The notes: a model not told the origin generated them from the letters alone. A stretch of 64,000 bases of DNA from Candidatus Ribeiella danica (GCA_016717335.1 JADKFS010000001.1:1550001-1614000), one strand, 5' to 3'. Shown: positions 17,001-26,396, numbered from the stretch's first letter. Translations and numbers: made by a program.

Positions 17001-17082
17001 CGACATGCTGGCGTACCTGGTTCGGCCGGTGACGAAGGGCGAGCCGACCTACGTCGAGGCGCCGGTCATGCCGGACATCTGA
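14062..17082 (+). CDS. GH2 family glycosidase (beta-galactosidase/glucuronidase type) with two repeat-encoded insertions
   Basis: 1006 residues. The order is a jelly-roll sugar-binding domain, an Ig-like domain and a TIM barrel with acid/base E442 in INEGWG and nucleophile E562 in VSEFGNWG; about 300 C-terminal residues follow. No signal peptide, so it acts on imported oligosaccharides, probably releasing galactose for GalT. Two stretches do not belong to the fold: residues 66-92, between FDAP and YVVHFGAVDY, and about 272-312, before ALATTFGMRTI. Both are encoded by heptamer units and keep the frame. TTGGAG precedes the ATG. Confidence 0.9.
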   Translation: MTRQRISLDGPWEFFPDPERRLGRQTLARDGAPRPILVPGPWQAQFDDLRDYSGVAWYRRTFDAPSFEFSVLSSEFEDGPDQLKTQNSKLKTYVVHFGAVDYHATVWLNGRRLGEHEGGYLPFELDASAALRHDGPNELIVRVVDPSDDTTMFPEFPFAEIPHGKQSWYGPIGGIWQSVYLEARPATFIDRLQVTPDVPAEQARVDVLLSRPAERPLALELTVVDPRGERTAHRHTIESGQQRREARIPIPGPLLWDTRSPQLYRLEATLTDDSTNDQRPTTNEQAGRQAGGEASADVDSSFLLHPASFILDALATTFGMRTIATSPDGHLMLNGRTLYLRGALDQDYYPGMIYTPFGDAELDEQFAKAKHMGLNCLRTHIKIADPRYYDAADRAGMLIWTELPNWENLTVDARRRARDTLQGMVERDWNHPSIIIWTIINEGWGVELAVNADHRAWLAETYAYLKALDPHRLVVGNSPCLSNFHVVTDIEDFHNYYAIPDHYRKWCDWVQTFASRPSWTFAHSYENIDSWRAYLRDPWNPTPRTAAPEVVRRGNEPMVVSEFGNWGLPDVAGLRACYGGQEPWWFETGIEWGDGVVYPHGIEQRFKAFHLDKIFPTFADLAAASQRMQFTALKYEIEQMRRHASIVGYIITEFTDVHWECNGLLDMCRNPKAFYDVIGQINGADAIVPDWERVVFWEGERCEVRLAFSHFSGMDLRGSRLEWQLDLWPEVGGTFEDLRFQPTQVTSIGTVIFQAPAVEQSVRARLELRLIDAAGQQVTCNHHELYIFPRRLAAPATAHDGVPIQVCAPDSPALAATLREIGYQLTDDVRGADLAVVEVMTDEMRWRVQNGARVLWMADKPDSQQTFLGALGIAQRKGRSWQGDWASNFNWIRQDRIFKDIPTGGMVDFAFADLIPDQVIVGLSPRDYAADVHSGLFVGWLHHTVALVAERHFGSGRLLVSTFHLGEQLQDSPVARIMLSDMLAYLVRPVTKGEPTYVEAPVMPDI
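14257..14337. repeat. In-frame heptamer insertion 1 in the GH2 gene
   Basis: AGTTTTG/AGTTCTG units are followed after a spacer by their complement (four ACTCAAA units), giving 81 bases, or 27 codons. The peptide has a KTQNSKL period of seven residues. Arms of opposite orientation could form a hairpin in the mRNA. Confidence 0.85.
14876..14998. repeat. In-frame heptamer insertion 2 in the GH2 gene
   Basis: Four units of GACCAAC, then a GGCAGGC-like stretch, then CATCCTT-type units are read as TNDQRPTTNEQ through to SFLLHPASFIL. The insertion lies between the Ig-like domain and the barrel. Confidence 0.8.
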
Positions 17083-17153
17083 TCGGCCTGTCGGCTAGGC
17101 TTTCCTTCGATCCTTCCAGGGTTGGTGGTCTGTTTACAGCGCAGGTATCCGCC

Positions 17154-17298
17154 CGATCACCCCACCCCCTGCCCCCGCGCCTGCCAGGGGCGGGGATTAG
17201 GTTTCTGGCATCTGGTGCGGTCGCAAGGCGACCGCACCAGATGCCAGAAGAGCAACCCCCCTCGCTCAGCGAGGGAGAGGGGGGCAGGGGGGTGAGGG
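17154..17298. repeat. Nested palindrome at a convergent 3' junction (copy 1)
   Basis: An outer inverted repeat, ATCACCCCACCCCCTGCCCC against GGGGCAGGGGGGTGAGGG, encloses a 21-bp perfect stem (17204-17224 with 17228-17248, core TGGTGCGGTCGC). It sits between the GH2 stop and the stop of the convergent minus-strand gene. Confidence 0.85.
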
Positions 17299-17310
17299 AT
17301 ACCAGCTCAG

Positions 17311-17913
17311 CTACTCATCCCGCGAGTCAAGGAACCGCGAGATCCGCTCCTCGAGCGCGCTGTCGGCGACCAGCACATCCTGGGCGCGCTCGCGGCGCGG
17401 CGAGCGGCCGACGCTGAAGGTCACCGGGTTGCCCCCCCGGATCGCGTCGAGCACCGCATTCGTGCTCGACTCGGTAGCGTCGACCGCGACCCGGAAGCCG
17501 TCGCTGTAGTAGCCCGCGGCGCCGCTGCCGGCGGCCTGCCTGGCCAGCATCTCGCCGTCGCGCTCGCCGATCAGCCGGCCGGCGGCGGCGCCTAAGCCGG
17601 CCCCCATCAGCGCCGACGCCAGCGCCAGCAGCGGGCCGACGATCAGCATCGGGTTGCTGCCCGTGAGCGCCACCGCGCCGGCCAGGCCGAGGATCAGGCC
17701 GAGCACGCCGCCCAGGGCCCCAACCGCAAACGCGAACGCGTTGCTCTGGATCGACTTCGTGCGCTGGGCCTGCTCGCCGACCAGGTAGCGGGTCAGCGCG
17801 CCCGCCTCGAACGAGAGCCGTATATCGTCAAGGGGAAAGCCGAGGCGAAAGAGTGCGCTGATTGCCCTGTATGCGTCCTGCTGGCTGGCGAACAATGCCA
17901 TAATCGTTTTCAT
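17311..17913 (-). CDS. YflT-like membrane protein with glycine-zipper hairpin
   Basis: 200 residues from the chosen ATG, which follows GGAGGAGGG. Residues 1-50 resemble the general-stress YflT/HSP17M domain (MALFASQQDAYRAISALFRLGF). A Gly/Ala-rich double membrane span follows (FAFAVGALGGVLGLILGLAG and GPLLALASALMGAGLGAAAG). The C-terminal part repeats a small alpha/beta fold. It is probably a stress-related membrane-associated protein; its exact role is unknown. A start seven codons earlier is possible but lacks the site. Confidence 0.75.
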   Translation of the reverse strand: MKTIMALFASQQDAYRAISALFRLGFPLDDIRLSFEAGALTRYLVGEQAQRTKSIQSNAFAFAVGALGGVLGLILGLAGAVALTGSNPMLIVGPLLALASALMGAGLGAAAGRLIGERDGEMLARQAAGSGAAGYYSDGFRVAVDATESSTNAVLDAIRGGNPVTFSVGRSPRRERAQDVLVADSALEERISRFLDSRDE

Positions 17914-18185
17914 GTCCCTCCTCCTCTTCCACAACGAAATACATCAGCGGCCGGTCGAATTGAGCGGAGATAGGCTCCGCTCTTATTTTGTGCTGTTCGT
18001 CCCCAGCAAGCGGCATACCAAGTATTGGCAGTTTCGATAGGTTTCTTGCGAGATTTACAGCCGCATCCCGATCTTCTTACAGGTGTCGGTCTACTGTGGA
18101 TCGTATTCCAGGGTGACCGGGCGCATCACTGCGCCACAAATAAAGCGCCTACCACAACGGGCAAGCGATGAGACGATCGCGCGAC

Positions 18186-20231
18186 TCAGCAATGCCGTGC
18201 AATCGCCTTATGGAAGAAGGCGACCAACGTATCGACGTGCGTGTCGAACGCGAAGCTGTGCCGCGCGGCGCGCATGTTCGCGGTGAGCGCGGCCACGCGC
18301 GCGCGGTCGCGCAGCTGCGCGGCAAGGCCCTCGAAGTCGTCGAAGAATATGCCGACGTCGAGCTGCTGCGCCAGGCGCTGCACGGCGACTCGCGCGCCGC
18401 GGTTGTCCTTCAAGATCCAGGGCAGCCCGGCCGCGGCGTAGGTGCCCAGCCGCGCCGGCAGGTTCAGATCGTCCCAGCTCGCCCGCCGCAGGTCGCCGCC
18501 GTTGAGGCTCTCGAACACGTGGAACCAGGCCGCGTCGTACTGCGACAGCTCGCGCACCCAGGCGTCCGGCTGGACGGCCGGGTGGATGTGCATGTAGCCG
18601 GTCGCGACCCCATTCTTCGTCCAGCTCGGGAACCACTGGTGAAAGTGCTCGCCGTAGAAGTGGACGTGGATGCCGGCCGCGGCGATGCCCTCGAACGGGT
18701 CGAGGCCGAGCGGGCGGCCCGGGCAGACGGTGTGGATCTGGCCGTCCTGCGCCGAGAGCTTGGGCGCCCAGTCGTCGCCGAACCAGTCGATCTTCGGCAG
18801 GTCGCCGTCGAGCACCAGCGACGTCTCGGGGCCGAACATGCCGTCGGTGGCCAGCTGGAACCACTCGTAGCTCTCCTGGCTGGTAAAGATCCGGCCGTCG
18901 CTGCCGCCGAGCACGCGCAGGAGCGTGGGCCACAGCCCCTTCTCCTGGCAGATAAGCGGCCCCTCCTTGAAGTGGTACACGAACGGGATGCCGAGATCGG
19001 CGTCGAGCACCTCGCCGACAAACTTCACGGCCTGCCAGTTGAGCATGGCGTAGATCACGTCGGGGCGGGCCTCGCGCACCCGCTCGCGCCAGCCCCGGCC
19101 GAACGGGATATCGGTGATGTTGCCGAACGGCAGCGGCCCGGCGGTGTCCCACGTCTCCGGGCCGGGCAGCCAGAGGCCGTACAGCTTGTGCCCGCGCTCC
19201 TCCAGCGCCACGATCCGCTCGGGGTTGAAGCCCAGCTCGCCGACGACCAGGATCTTCAGCCCGCCTGGCGCCGGGAGGTCGCGCGCCGCGGCGAAGCGCC
19301 CGAAGCGCGCGCGCTCGTCCACGCGCGGGCCATGGCTCGGCTGCCAGTTGAGCCACTCGCCGCGGCCGATGGCGTAGTGCTGGCGGTAGCGCGAGAGCCC
19401 GCCGGACAGCGCGGTGCCGGCGATGATCTTGTGGCGCTGGTCGGGGTGGTCGACCCACTCGCAGGTGATCGCGCCGGCGTAGCCGAAGCGCGCGCCGCGC
19501 TCGGCCAGGGCATGCCAGAAGTCGCGCTCCAGCGTGTCGGAGACGACCTCGGCGCGGGTGAGCCATTTTAAGCCAGGGGCTTGGGGCTTGCGGCTTGGGG
19601 CTTGCTCGCGCGCCAGGCCCCCTGCCTCTAATCCCAAACCTCTAGCCCCTGGCCCCGCCTCCTCGTGGTCGCGCCGGTGCATCACCTGGACCAGCGCCAG
19701 CAGGTTGCCGCTCGTCAGGAGCGACTCGCGCGTCACCGGCGGGGGGTTGGCGAGCGCATCGGCCTCGCGGCCGACCGCGGCCTCGCCCTGCAGCGTCGGC
19801 TCGTAGCGCCGGTAGGCCCAGCGCAGCCCGCCGTAGGCCAGGTAGACGCCAGGGTCGCGATCGAGCAGCGCCACCAGCGCGGCGAGGTGCTCGGGGTAGT
19901 AGACGTCGTCGGACGGCAGGTAGGCGATGTAGCGCCCGCGCGCCAGCGTGGTGGCCTGGTTCAGCGCGGCGCCGAGCCCGCCGTTGCGCTCGATCCGCCA
20001 GTAGCGGATGCGCGGGTCGGCCAGGTACGCCGCGACGATCGCGCCGGTCTCGTCGGGCGAGCCGTCGTCGACGACCAGCAGCTCCCAGTCGGTCAGCGCC
20101 TGCGCCAGTAGGCTCTCGATCGCGCGCCGGATGAAGGCGGCCTGCCGGTAGGTCGGCATGAGCACCGAGACGCGCGGAGTTTTGAGTTTTGAGTTTTGGG
20201 TTTTGAGTTGCTCAGACATTCTATGGTGCAT
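18186..20231 (-). CDS. Two-domain glycosyltransferase (GT2 plus GT-B-like), paralogue A
   Basis: Up to 681 residues. The N-terminal GT-A domain (family 2) shows VSVLMPTYRQ, VVDDGSPDE and the metal-binding SDDVYYPEHL. From about residue 300 a second GT-B-like domain begins (LKILVVGELGFNPERIVALEERGHKLYG), with a late motif ESLNGGDLRRASWDDLN. It probably builds a surface glycan with paralogue B and UDP-galactofuranose from Glf downstream. Residues about 5-18 (SEQLKTQNSKLKT) and 187-222 are heptamer-encoded. The start is uncertain: the ATG at 20231 or 20219 lies in or beside the repeat and neither has a good ribosome site. Confidence 0.87.
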   Translation of the reverse strand: MHHRMSEQLKTQNSKLKTPRVSVLMPTYRQAAFIRRAIESLLAQALTDWELLVVDDGSPDETGAIVAAYLADPRIRYWRIERNGGLGAALNQATTLARGRYIAYLPSDDVYYPEHLAALVALLDRDPGVYLAYGGLRWAYRRYEPTLQGEAAVGREADALANPPPVTRESLLTSGNLLALVQVMHRRDHEEAGPGARGLGLEAGGLAREQAPSRKPQAPGLKWLTRAEVVSDTLERDFWHALAERGARFGYAGAITCEWVDHPDQRHKIIAGTALSGGLSRYRQHYAIGRGEWLNWQPSHGPRVDERARFGRFAAARDLPAPGGLKILVVGELGFNPERIVALEERGHKLYGLWLPGPETWDTAGPLPFGNITDIPFGRGWRERVREARPDVIYAMLNWQAVKFVGEVLDADLGIPFVYHFKEGPLICQEKGLWPTLLRVLGGSDGRIFTSQESYEWFQLATDGMFGPETSLVLDGDLPKIDWFGDDWAPKLSAQDGQIHTVCPGRPLGLDPFEGIAAAGIHVHFYGEHFHQWFPSWTKNGVATGYMHIHPAVQPDAWVRELSQYDAAWFHVFESLNGGDLRRASWDDLNLPARLGTYAAAGLPWILKDNRGARVAVQRLAQQLDVGIFFDDFEGLAAQLRDRARVAALTANMRAARHSFAFDTHVDTLVAFFHKAIARHC
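19566..19673. repeat. In-frame heptamer insertion in glycosyltransferase A
   Basis: Degenerate GGCTTGG and CCCCTAG-type units add 36 residues between QVMHR and WLTRAEVVSD. The two halves are complementary in orientation. Confidence 0.82.
20176..20216. repeat. GTTTTGA heptamer array at the start of glycosyltransferase A
   Basis: About five units of GTTTTGA (TCAAAAC on the coding strand) encode QLKTQNSKLKT immediately before the conserved PRVSVLMPTY start of the family. Confidence 0.82.
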
Positions 20232-20306
20232 TCCTAGAGTTCGAAGCGATGAGTCGTGAGTCCGGTAATTTCGTTTGCCATTTGGGAAGGTTCGCGGGAA
20301 TCAAGA

Positions 20307-22292
20307 CTAACTGCCGATCACCTTTCTAAAGAACTCGATCAGCCGGTCGGCGTGGCGATCGAACGTGAACTGCTCGCGCTGGCGCCACACGCTCGCGCGC
20401 AGCCGTGCCATCAGCCGCTCGTCGCGCAGCTGCGCGCCCAGCTCGGCCATGTCCGAGAAGAACAGCCCGAGATCGTGCTGGCGCGCCAGCGCCTGCGTGG
20501 CCACGATCGCGCCGGGGTTGTCGCCCTGCAGCAGCGGCAGGCCGGCGGCCACCAGCGGGCCGATCCGGGCCGGGTAGTTCATGTCGTCGAAGGTGGCGCG
20601 CCGGATGTCGCCGCCGTTCTGGCTCTGGAAGAAGTGCAGCCAGCCCGCGTCGTACTGCGACAGCTCGGCCACCCAGCGGCGCTGATCGACGTTCGGGTGC
20701 AGGTGTAGGTGCGCGGGCGCGATCTGGCGTACCTCGTCGATCCAGCTCTTCCACTGGCCCTGCGTGAAGTCGCCGTACACATGCACGTGGACCCCCTGCC
20801 CGGCCAGCTCGCCCATCGTCCAGGGGTGCAGCCCGATCGGCCGGCCCGGCACGACTGTGTGGATCTGTCCGTCGCGCTGCGAGAGCCGCGCCGAGCGCTC
20901 GGCCGCGAACCAGTCGCGCTTGGGCAGGTCGCCGTCGAGCACGAGCGACTGCCGGTCGCGCAGCTCGGGTGCGACGGTGGCGAACCAGTCGCGCATCTCG
21001 GGGCTGGAGTAGATCTGGCCGTCCGAGCGGGTGCACAGCTCGATCAGCTGCGGCCAGACGCCCTTCTCCAGGCAGACGAACGGCGCCTCCTTGCAGTGCC
21101 AGACGAACGGCACGCCGGGGTTCTCGGCCAGCACGTGGTGGGCGAAGCGCACCGCCTGCCAGTTGAGCAGCGCGTAGATCACGTCGGGCTTGATCCGCCG
21201 CAGCGCCGCGCGCCAGCTCGATCGCGGCAGGTCCTCGACGTGGCCGAACGGCAGCGGGCCGACCGTGTTCCACCAGTACGGCTCGGGCGTCCACAGGCCG
21301 TACAGCTTGTGGCCGCGCTCCTCCAGCGCCAGCACGCGCTCGGGGTTGTAGGCCAGCTCGCCGACCAGCAGGATCTTCAGGCCGTCGGCGGCGCGCGGCG
21401 TGTCGGGCCGCTCGCGGAAGCGCCGGTACAGCTCGACCTCGTCGATCAGGTTGCCGACCGAGCTGTGGAAGCGCAGCGGCTGGCCGACGCCGTAGCGCAC
21501 GCGGTAGGGGTTGATCCCGCCGAGCGGCTCGCGCAGCAGCTTGTGGCGCTGCAGCGGGTGGTCGACCCACTCGCAGGTCACATGGCCGGTCCCCACGAAG
21601 TCGCCGCGCTCGCGGAGCCTGGACCAGAACATGCGCTCCAGGTCATCGGTCACCAGCTCGCCGCGCTCGATCCACCGAGGGGCTTGGGGCTTGGGACTTG
21701 GGGCTTGGGACTTGGGGCTTGGGGCTTGGGGCTTGGGGCTTGGGGCTTGGGGCTTGGGGCTTGGGGCTTGGGACTCCAGTCTAGACACTGACCCCTGTCC
21801 CCTGTCCCCTGTCCCCTGTCCCCTGTCCCCTGTCCCCTGTCCCCGGTCCCCTGCCTCGCATCGATGCATCACCTGCACCAGCTGCAGCGGGTAGCCCTCG
21901 ATCTGGCCGGCCGCGCTCTTGTTGTAGTGGTGCCGGGCGCCCGAAAAAGCCAGGATCGCGTCGGGGCGCCGCTCCAGGCAGGCGGCCAGCTCGGCGAGAT
22001 GCTCGGGGTAGTACACGTCGTCCGAGGGCAGGTAGGCGACCAGCGGCGCGCGCGCCAGGTCGAGCGCGCGGTTGAGCGCCGCGCCGAGCCCCACGTTGTG
22101 CCTGAGCCGCCGGTAGCGCACGCGCGGGTCGTTCAGGTAGCAGGCCACGGCTGCGCGCGTATCGTCGGGCGAGCCGTCGTCGACGATCACCAGCTCCCAG
22201 TCGGCCAGCGTCTGCGCCAGCAGGCTCTCGATCGCCCGCCAGACGAACGCAGCGTGGTCATAGGTCGGCATCAGCACGGAGATGCGGGGCAT
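20307..22292 (-). CDS. Two-domain glycosyltransferase (GT2 plus GT-B-like), paralogue B
   Basis: 661 residues with the same architecture as paralogue A: GT2 motifs ISVLMPTYDH, IVDDGSPDD and PSDDVYYPEHL, then a GT-B-like domain from about residue 290 (LKILLVGELAYNPERVLALE). ATG is followed directly by the family's PRISVLMPTY, so this start is firm. Residues 145-213 are a 69-residue heptamer-encoded insertion with GDRGQGT and QAPSPKP periods, at the same place as the insertion in paralogue A. It lies just downstream of glf in the same direction, so it is probably part of the same surface-glycan unit. Confidence 0.9.
   Translation of the reverse strand: MPRISVLMPTYDHAAFVWRAIESLLAQTLADWELVIVDDGSPDDTRAAVACYLNDPRVRYRRLRHNVGLGAALNRALDLARAPLVAYLPSDDVYYPEHLAELAACLERRPDAILAFSGARHHYNKSAAGQIEGYPLQLVQVMHRCEAGDRGQGTGDRGQGTGDRGQGSVSRLESQAPSPKPQAPSPKPQAPSPKSQAPSPKPQAPRWIERGELVTDDLERMFWSRLRERGDFVGTGHVTCEWVDHPLQRHKLLREPLGGINPYRVRYGVGQPLRFHSSVGNLIDEVELYRRFRERPDTPRAADGLKILLVGELAYNPERVLALEERGHKLYGLWTPEPYWWNTVGPLPFGHVEDLPRSSWRAALRRIKPDVIYALLNWQAVRFAHHVLAENPGVPFVWHCKEAPFVCLEKGVWPQLIELCTRSDGQIYSSPEMRDWFATVAPELRDRQSLVLDGDLPKRDWFAAERSARLSQRDGQIHTVVPGRPIGLHPWTMGELAGQGVHVHVYGDFTQGQWKSWIDEVRQIAPAHLHLHPNVDQRRWVAELSQYDAGWLHFFQSQNGGDIRRATFDDMNYPARIGPLVAAGLPLLQGDNPGAIVATQALARQHDLGLFFSDMAELGAQLRDERLMARLRASVWRQREQFTFDRHADRLIEFFRKVIGS
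21654..21860. repeat. Large in-frame heptamer insertion in glycosyltransferase B
   Basis: On the plus strand, about 13 units of GGGGCTT (with GGGACTT variants) are followed by about eight units of CTGTCCC. Both blocks are open on the coding strand and yield QAPSPKP and GDRGQGT heptapeptides. Confidence 0.9.
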
Positions 22293-22325
22293 ACGACAAT
22301 CCTTGATTGATTAGGCACGGTTTTG

Positions 22326-22368
22326 GGTGGGGTGCGGGGGCGGGCGTAGCCCGCCCCCGCACCCCACC
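22326..22368. terminator. 20-bp perfect hairpin between glf and glycosyltransferase B
   Basis: Arms GGTGGGGTGCGGGGGCGGGC and its complement are separated by a 3-base loop. It lies 40 bp past the glf stop on the minus strand. There is no clear T-run in that direction, so partial termination or mRNA 3'-end protection is as likely as full termination. Confidence 0.6.
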
Positions 22369-22408
22369 AACTGTAAAAAGGTAAAAGGCGCCTGGGCTTT
22401 TGCCTTGG

Positions 22409-23620
<1,212 letters not shown>

Positions 23621-24105
23621 TCCTGCTGCTCCTTGGCTAGGTCTCTTGAATATGCCCTAGCTTTCCGGCCGGCCAATCCAGGGCACGAATTGGGGGGTGA
23701 GCTTCCACCCAACCCCCGCCGCTGCCCGCTCGATTGTCCGGTGTGCGACCTTTAAGCCCCGTGCTCCATAAGATAACGGCCCACGCAAGCGCCGAGCCGC
23801 GCAAGAAAGTCCGACTTCCGCCGGACCATCTGGCTGCTCCTGATTGCACCGGGCCTATCAATACCATTCTGCATGCTAGGGCTACAGGCAAGCTTCGTGC
23901 CGATAACACTCTTCTCAGGCGCCGCACCAAGGCATTTTTCAGCGGCAGGGCCCGTCAGCCCCGGCTCGCTCTGCCCCTGCGCCCGCCGCAGCTCGGCGGA
24001 AAAAGAGCACAGGCTGTGGTACACTAAGCGCAGCGTACCGCAAGCCCGATCCACATAAGAGGGAGGCTTGGAGGGGGCCGCGCCCCGCCAAATAGAAGGA
24101 ATAGC
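23621..24105. other. Intergenic region without a recognised gene
   Basis: This 485-bp gap separates divergent glf and the cation exchanger. Short open frames on both strands show no ribosome site or family resemblance. Promoters for both neighbours should lie here, but no clear -35/-10 pair was picked out. Confidence 0.5.
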
Positions 24106-24108
24106 CAG

Positions 24109-25176
24109 ATGATCAGTGTGCTCGCGCGCAATGAGCGCATCACCCTGGGGGCGGCGCTGGTCGCTACGTTGCTCGCGGCGGCGCTGCACTACAGCGGCGG
24201 CGGGGCCGTGCTGTCCTTCATCATCGCCGGCGCCGCGCTCGCCACGCTCGCCGCCGTGGTCGGCGACGCGACCGACCAGCTGGGCGAGCGGCTGGGGCCG
24301 GGCGCGACCGGCGTGCTGCAGTCGGCGATCGGCAACCTGCCGGAGCTGTTCGTCGGCATCTTCGCGCTGCGCGCCGGCCTGGTGGCGGTCGTGCAAGCGG
24401 CGCTGATCGGCTCGATCCTGGCGAACAGCCTGCTGGTGCTGGGGCTGGCCTTTCTCGTCGGCGGCCTGCGCAACGGCACGCAGCGCTTCGCCTCCGAGTC
24501 GCCGCGTATGATCGCCACGCTGACGCTCCTGGCCGTCGCGGCGCTGGCGGTGCCCACGCTCGCGCATAACCTGCACACGCCCGCCGACGCCCACGAGGAC
24601 GCCCTGAGCGTCGCCTGCGCGATCGTGCTGCTGTGCGTCTTCGTCGCCAGCATCCCGGTCTCGCTGAAGGGCGGCCCCTCCGCTATCCCGTCGCGCGGCG
24701 AGAAGCGCCCGCACGGCTGGCCGCTCGGGCTGACGGTGGGGGTTCTGCTGATCGCGGGGCTCGGGGCGGCGTTCGTGTCGGACTGGTTCGTCGAGGCGCT
24801 CGAGCCGGCCATCGCGACGCTGCACCTGTCGCAGACCTTCACCGGGCTGGTGATCGTGGCAATCGCCGGCAACGCGGTGGAGAATGTGGTCGGCATCCAG
24901 CTCGCGATGGCGAATAAGGCCGACTACGCCGTCAGCGTCATTCTGAACAGCTCGCTGCAGGTGGCGCTGGCGCTCACGCCTGCGCTGGTCCTGCTGAGCT
25001 TTTTCGTCAGCAGCACCCACCTGACGCTGGTGCTGCCGCCGCTGCTGGTCGCCGTGCTCGGGCTGGCCGCCGCGCTGGGCACCGTCATCGTCTACGACGG
25101 CGAGTCGATCTGGCTCGAGGGCGTCGCGCTGATCGGCCTGTACGGCATGGTCGCCGCATCATTCTGGTGGGGGTAA
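24109..25176 (+). CDS. cax: Ca2+/H+ antiporter, CaCA superfamily
   Basis: 355 residues with about ten membrane segments in two inverted halves. The two alpha-repeat motifs are clear: GNLPELFVGIFALRAG in the first half and GNAVENVVGIQLAMA in the second, with the conserved Glu residues that bind Ca2+. It probably exports calcium in exchange for protons. AGAAGGA precedes the ATG. The next gene starts within a few bases of its stop, so the two are probably cotranscribed. Confidence 0.92.
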   Translation: MISVLARNERITLGAALVATLLAAALHYSGGGAVLSFIIAGAALATLAAVVGDATDQLGERLGPGATGVLQSAIGNLPELFVGIFALRAGLVAVVQAALIGSILANSLLVLGLAFLVGGLRNGTQRFASESPRMIATLTLLAVAALAVPTLAHNLHTPADAHEDALSVACAIVLLCVFVASIPVSLKGGPSAIPSRGEKRPHGWPLGLTVGVLLIAGLGAAFVSDWFVEALEPAIATLHLSQTFTGLVIVAIAGNAVENVVGIQLAMANKADYAVSVILNSSLQVALALTPALVLLSFFVSSTHLTLVLPPLLVAVLGLAAALGTVIVYDGESIWLEGVALIGLYGMVAASFWWG

Positions 25177-25184
25177 GCGGCCAT

Positions 25185-26396
25185 ATGCTCGATCTGCTGG
25201 ACAAACATAGCTTCATCGCAATCTGCCTGGCGGTCGCGCTCGAGGAGCTTGGCATCCCGATGCCCATCCCGACCGACCTGCTGATCCTGTTCGCGGGGAT
25301 CAGGGCCAACCGGCAGCTCGACCACCTCGGGCTCTGGTTCGTGCTGCTCAACCTCGCGTCGGTCGTGGGCGCGAGCGGGCTGTACGCGATCGTCCGGCGC
25401 GGCGGGCGCCCGCTGATCGAGCGCTACGGGCGCTACATCCACCTCGGGCCGGCCCAGCTGACCCGCGCCGAGAACCTGCTGGCGCGCGGCGGCTGGACCA
25501 GCATCGCGGTGGGGCGCGCGATCCCCGGCCTGCGCTACCTCGCAGTGATCGCCTGCGGCCTGCTGAAGATCCCGTACCTGCGCTTCGTGACCGCACACAT
25601 CGCCGGGTCGTCGGTCTACATCGCCGTGTTCCTGGCGCTCGGCTCGCTGTTCGGCCCGACGATCGTCCAGTACATGCACGTGCCCGAGGTGGAGCTGCGC
25701 CTGATCTGGCTGCTGGCGCTCGCGCTCGGCCTGCCGCTGCTGCTGGCCTGGCTGTGCTACCGCGGCCACGCCGAGTACCGCGCCGCGCCGTCGCGCCGGC
25801 GCACGCTCGGCGCGATCCTGCTGGCGAGCTTCGCCGGGGCGACCTCGATGGCGGCGGCATGGGCGGCGGCGGCGACGCTCGCGACGCTGCTGGGCCAGCC
25901 GCAGCAGCTGAACGTGACCTTCTCGCTCGCGAACGCGCTGCTGGGGCACGGGCTGCGCCCCGCCAGCGCCTACATGCTGATCTACAGCGCGCTGCTGATC
26001 CTGTGCGTGGCGATCGGCGCGGTCTTCTACGAGCTGATCCTGCCGGTGATCGCGGCGCGCGGCACCTCGCTGGTGCGGCAGGCGCTCGGGCTGGCGCTGC
26101 TGTGCATCGTGCTGGTCAGCAGCTTCCTCACACCTGCGCTGCTGGCCTCGCCGCGCGGCCCGATCGATCGCTGGTGGGAGGCCGGCGGCCCGCTGCTCGG
26201 GCTGGCGCTGCTGGCAGGCATCCTCTGCTACGCCTTCACCACCGCCTGCGCGCGCGCGCTGGCGATCGCGATCTTGCCCTCGCGTCGCCGCGCCGAGCCC
26301 GCCCCGGCCCCACCGCCCGAGCCCGCGCCTGCCCCCGTGGTGGCGGCTCCGGTCGAGCCGCGCCGCCCCCCCGGCGACGACGCTCGCTCGGAATGA
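25185..26396 (+). CDS. DedA/VTT-type membrane protein with extended C-terminus
   Basis: 403 residues. Residues 1-160 form a DedA-like (SNARE-associated/VTT) domain with ALEELGIPMPIP near the N-terminus and GRAIPGLRYLAVIACGL further on. The remaining part contains about five more hydrophobic segments and a Pro/Ala-rich tail, so the protein is about twice the usual DedA length. A GTG at 25167 overlapping the cax stop is an alternative start. DedA proteins act in lipid scrambling and membrane homeostasis; the role of the extension is unknown. Confidence 0.82.
   Translation: MLDLLDKHSFIAICLAVALEELGIPMPIPTDLLILFAGIRANRQLDHLGLWFVLLNLASVVGASGLYAIVRRGGRPLIERYGRYIHLGPAQLTRAENLLARGGWTSIAVGRAIPGLRYLAVIACGLLKIPYLRFVTAHIAGSSVYIAVFLALGSLFGPTIVQYMHVPEVELRLIWLLALALGLPLLLAWLCYRGHAEYRAAPSRRRTLGAILLASFAGATSMAAAWAAAATLATLLGQPQQLNVTFSLANALLGHGLRPASAYMLIYSALLILCVAIGAVFYELILPVIAARGTSLVRQALGLALLCIVLVSSFLTPALLASPRGPIDRWWEAGGPLLGLALLAGILCYAFTTACARALAIAILPSRRRAEPAPAPPPEPAPAPVVAAPVEPRRPPGDDARSE

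Noticed and set aside
23637..23930. 97-codon minus-strand frame between glf and cax
   Set aside because: No ribosome site, no domain, and it overlaps the region expected to hold divergent promoters.
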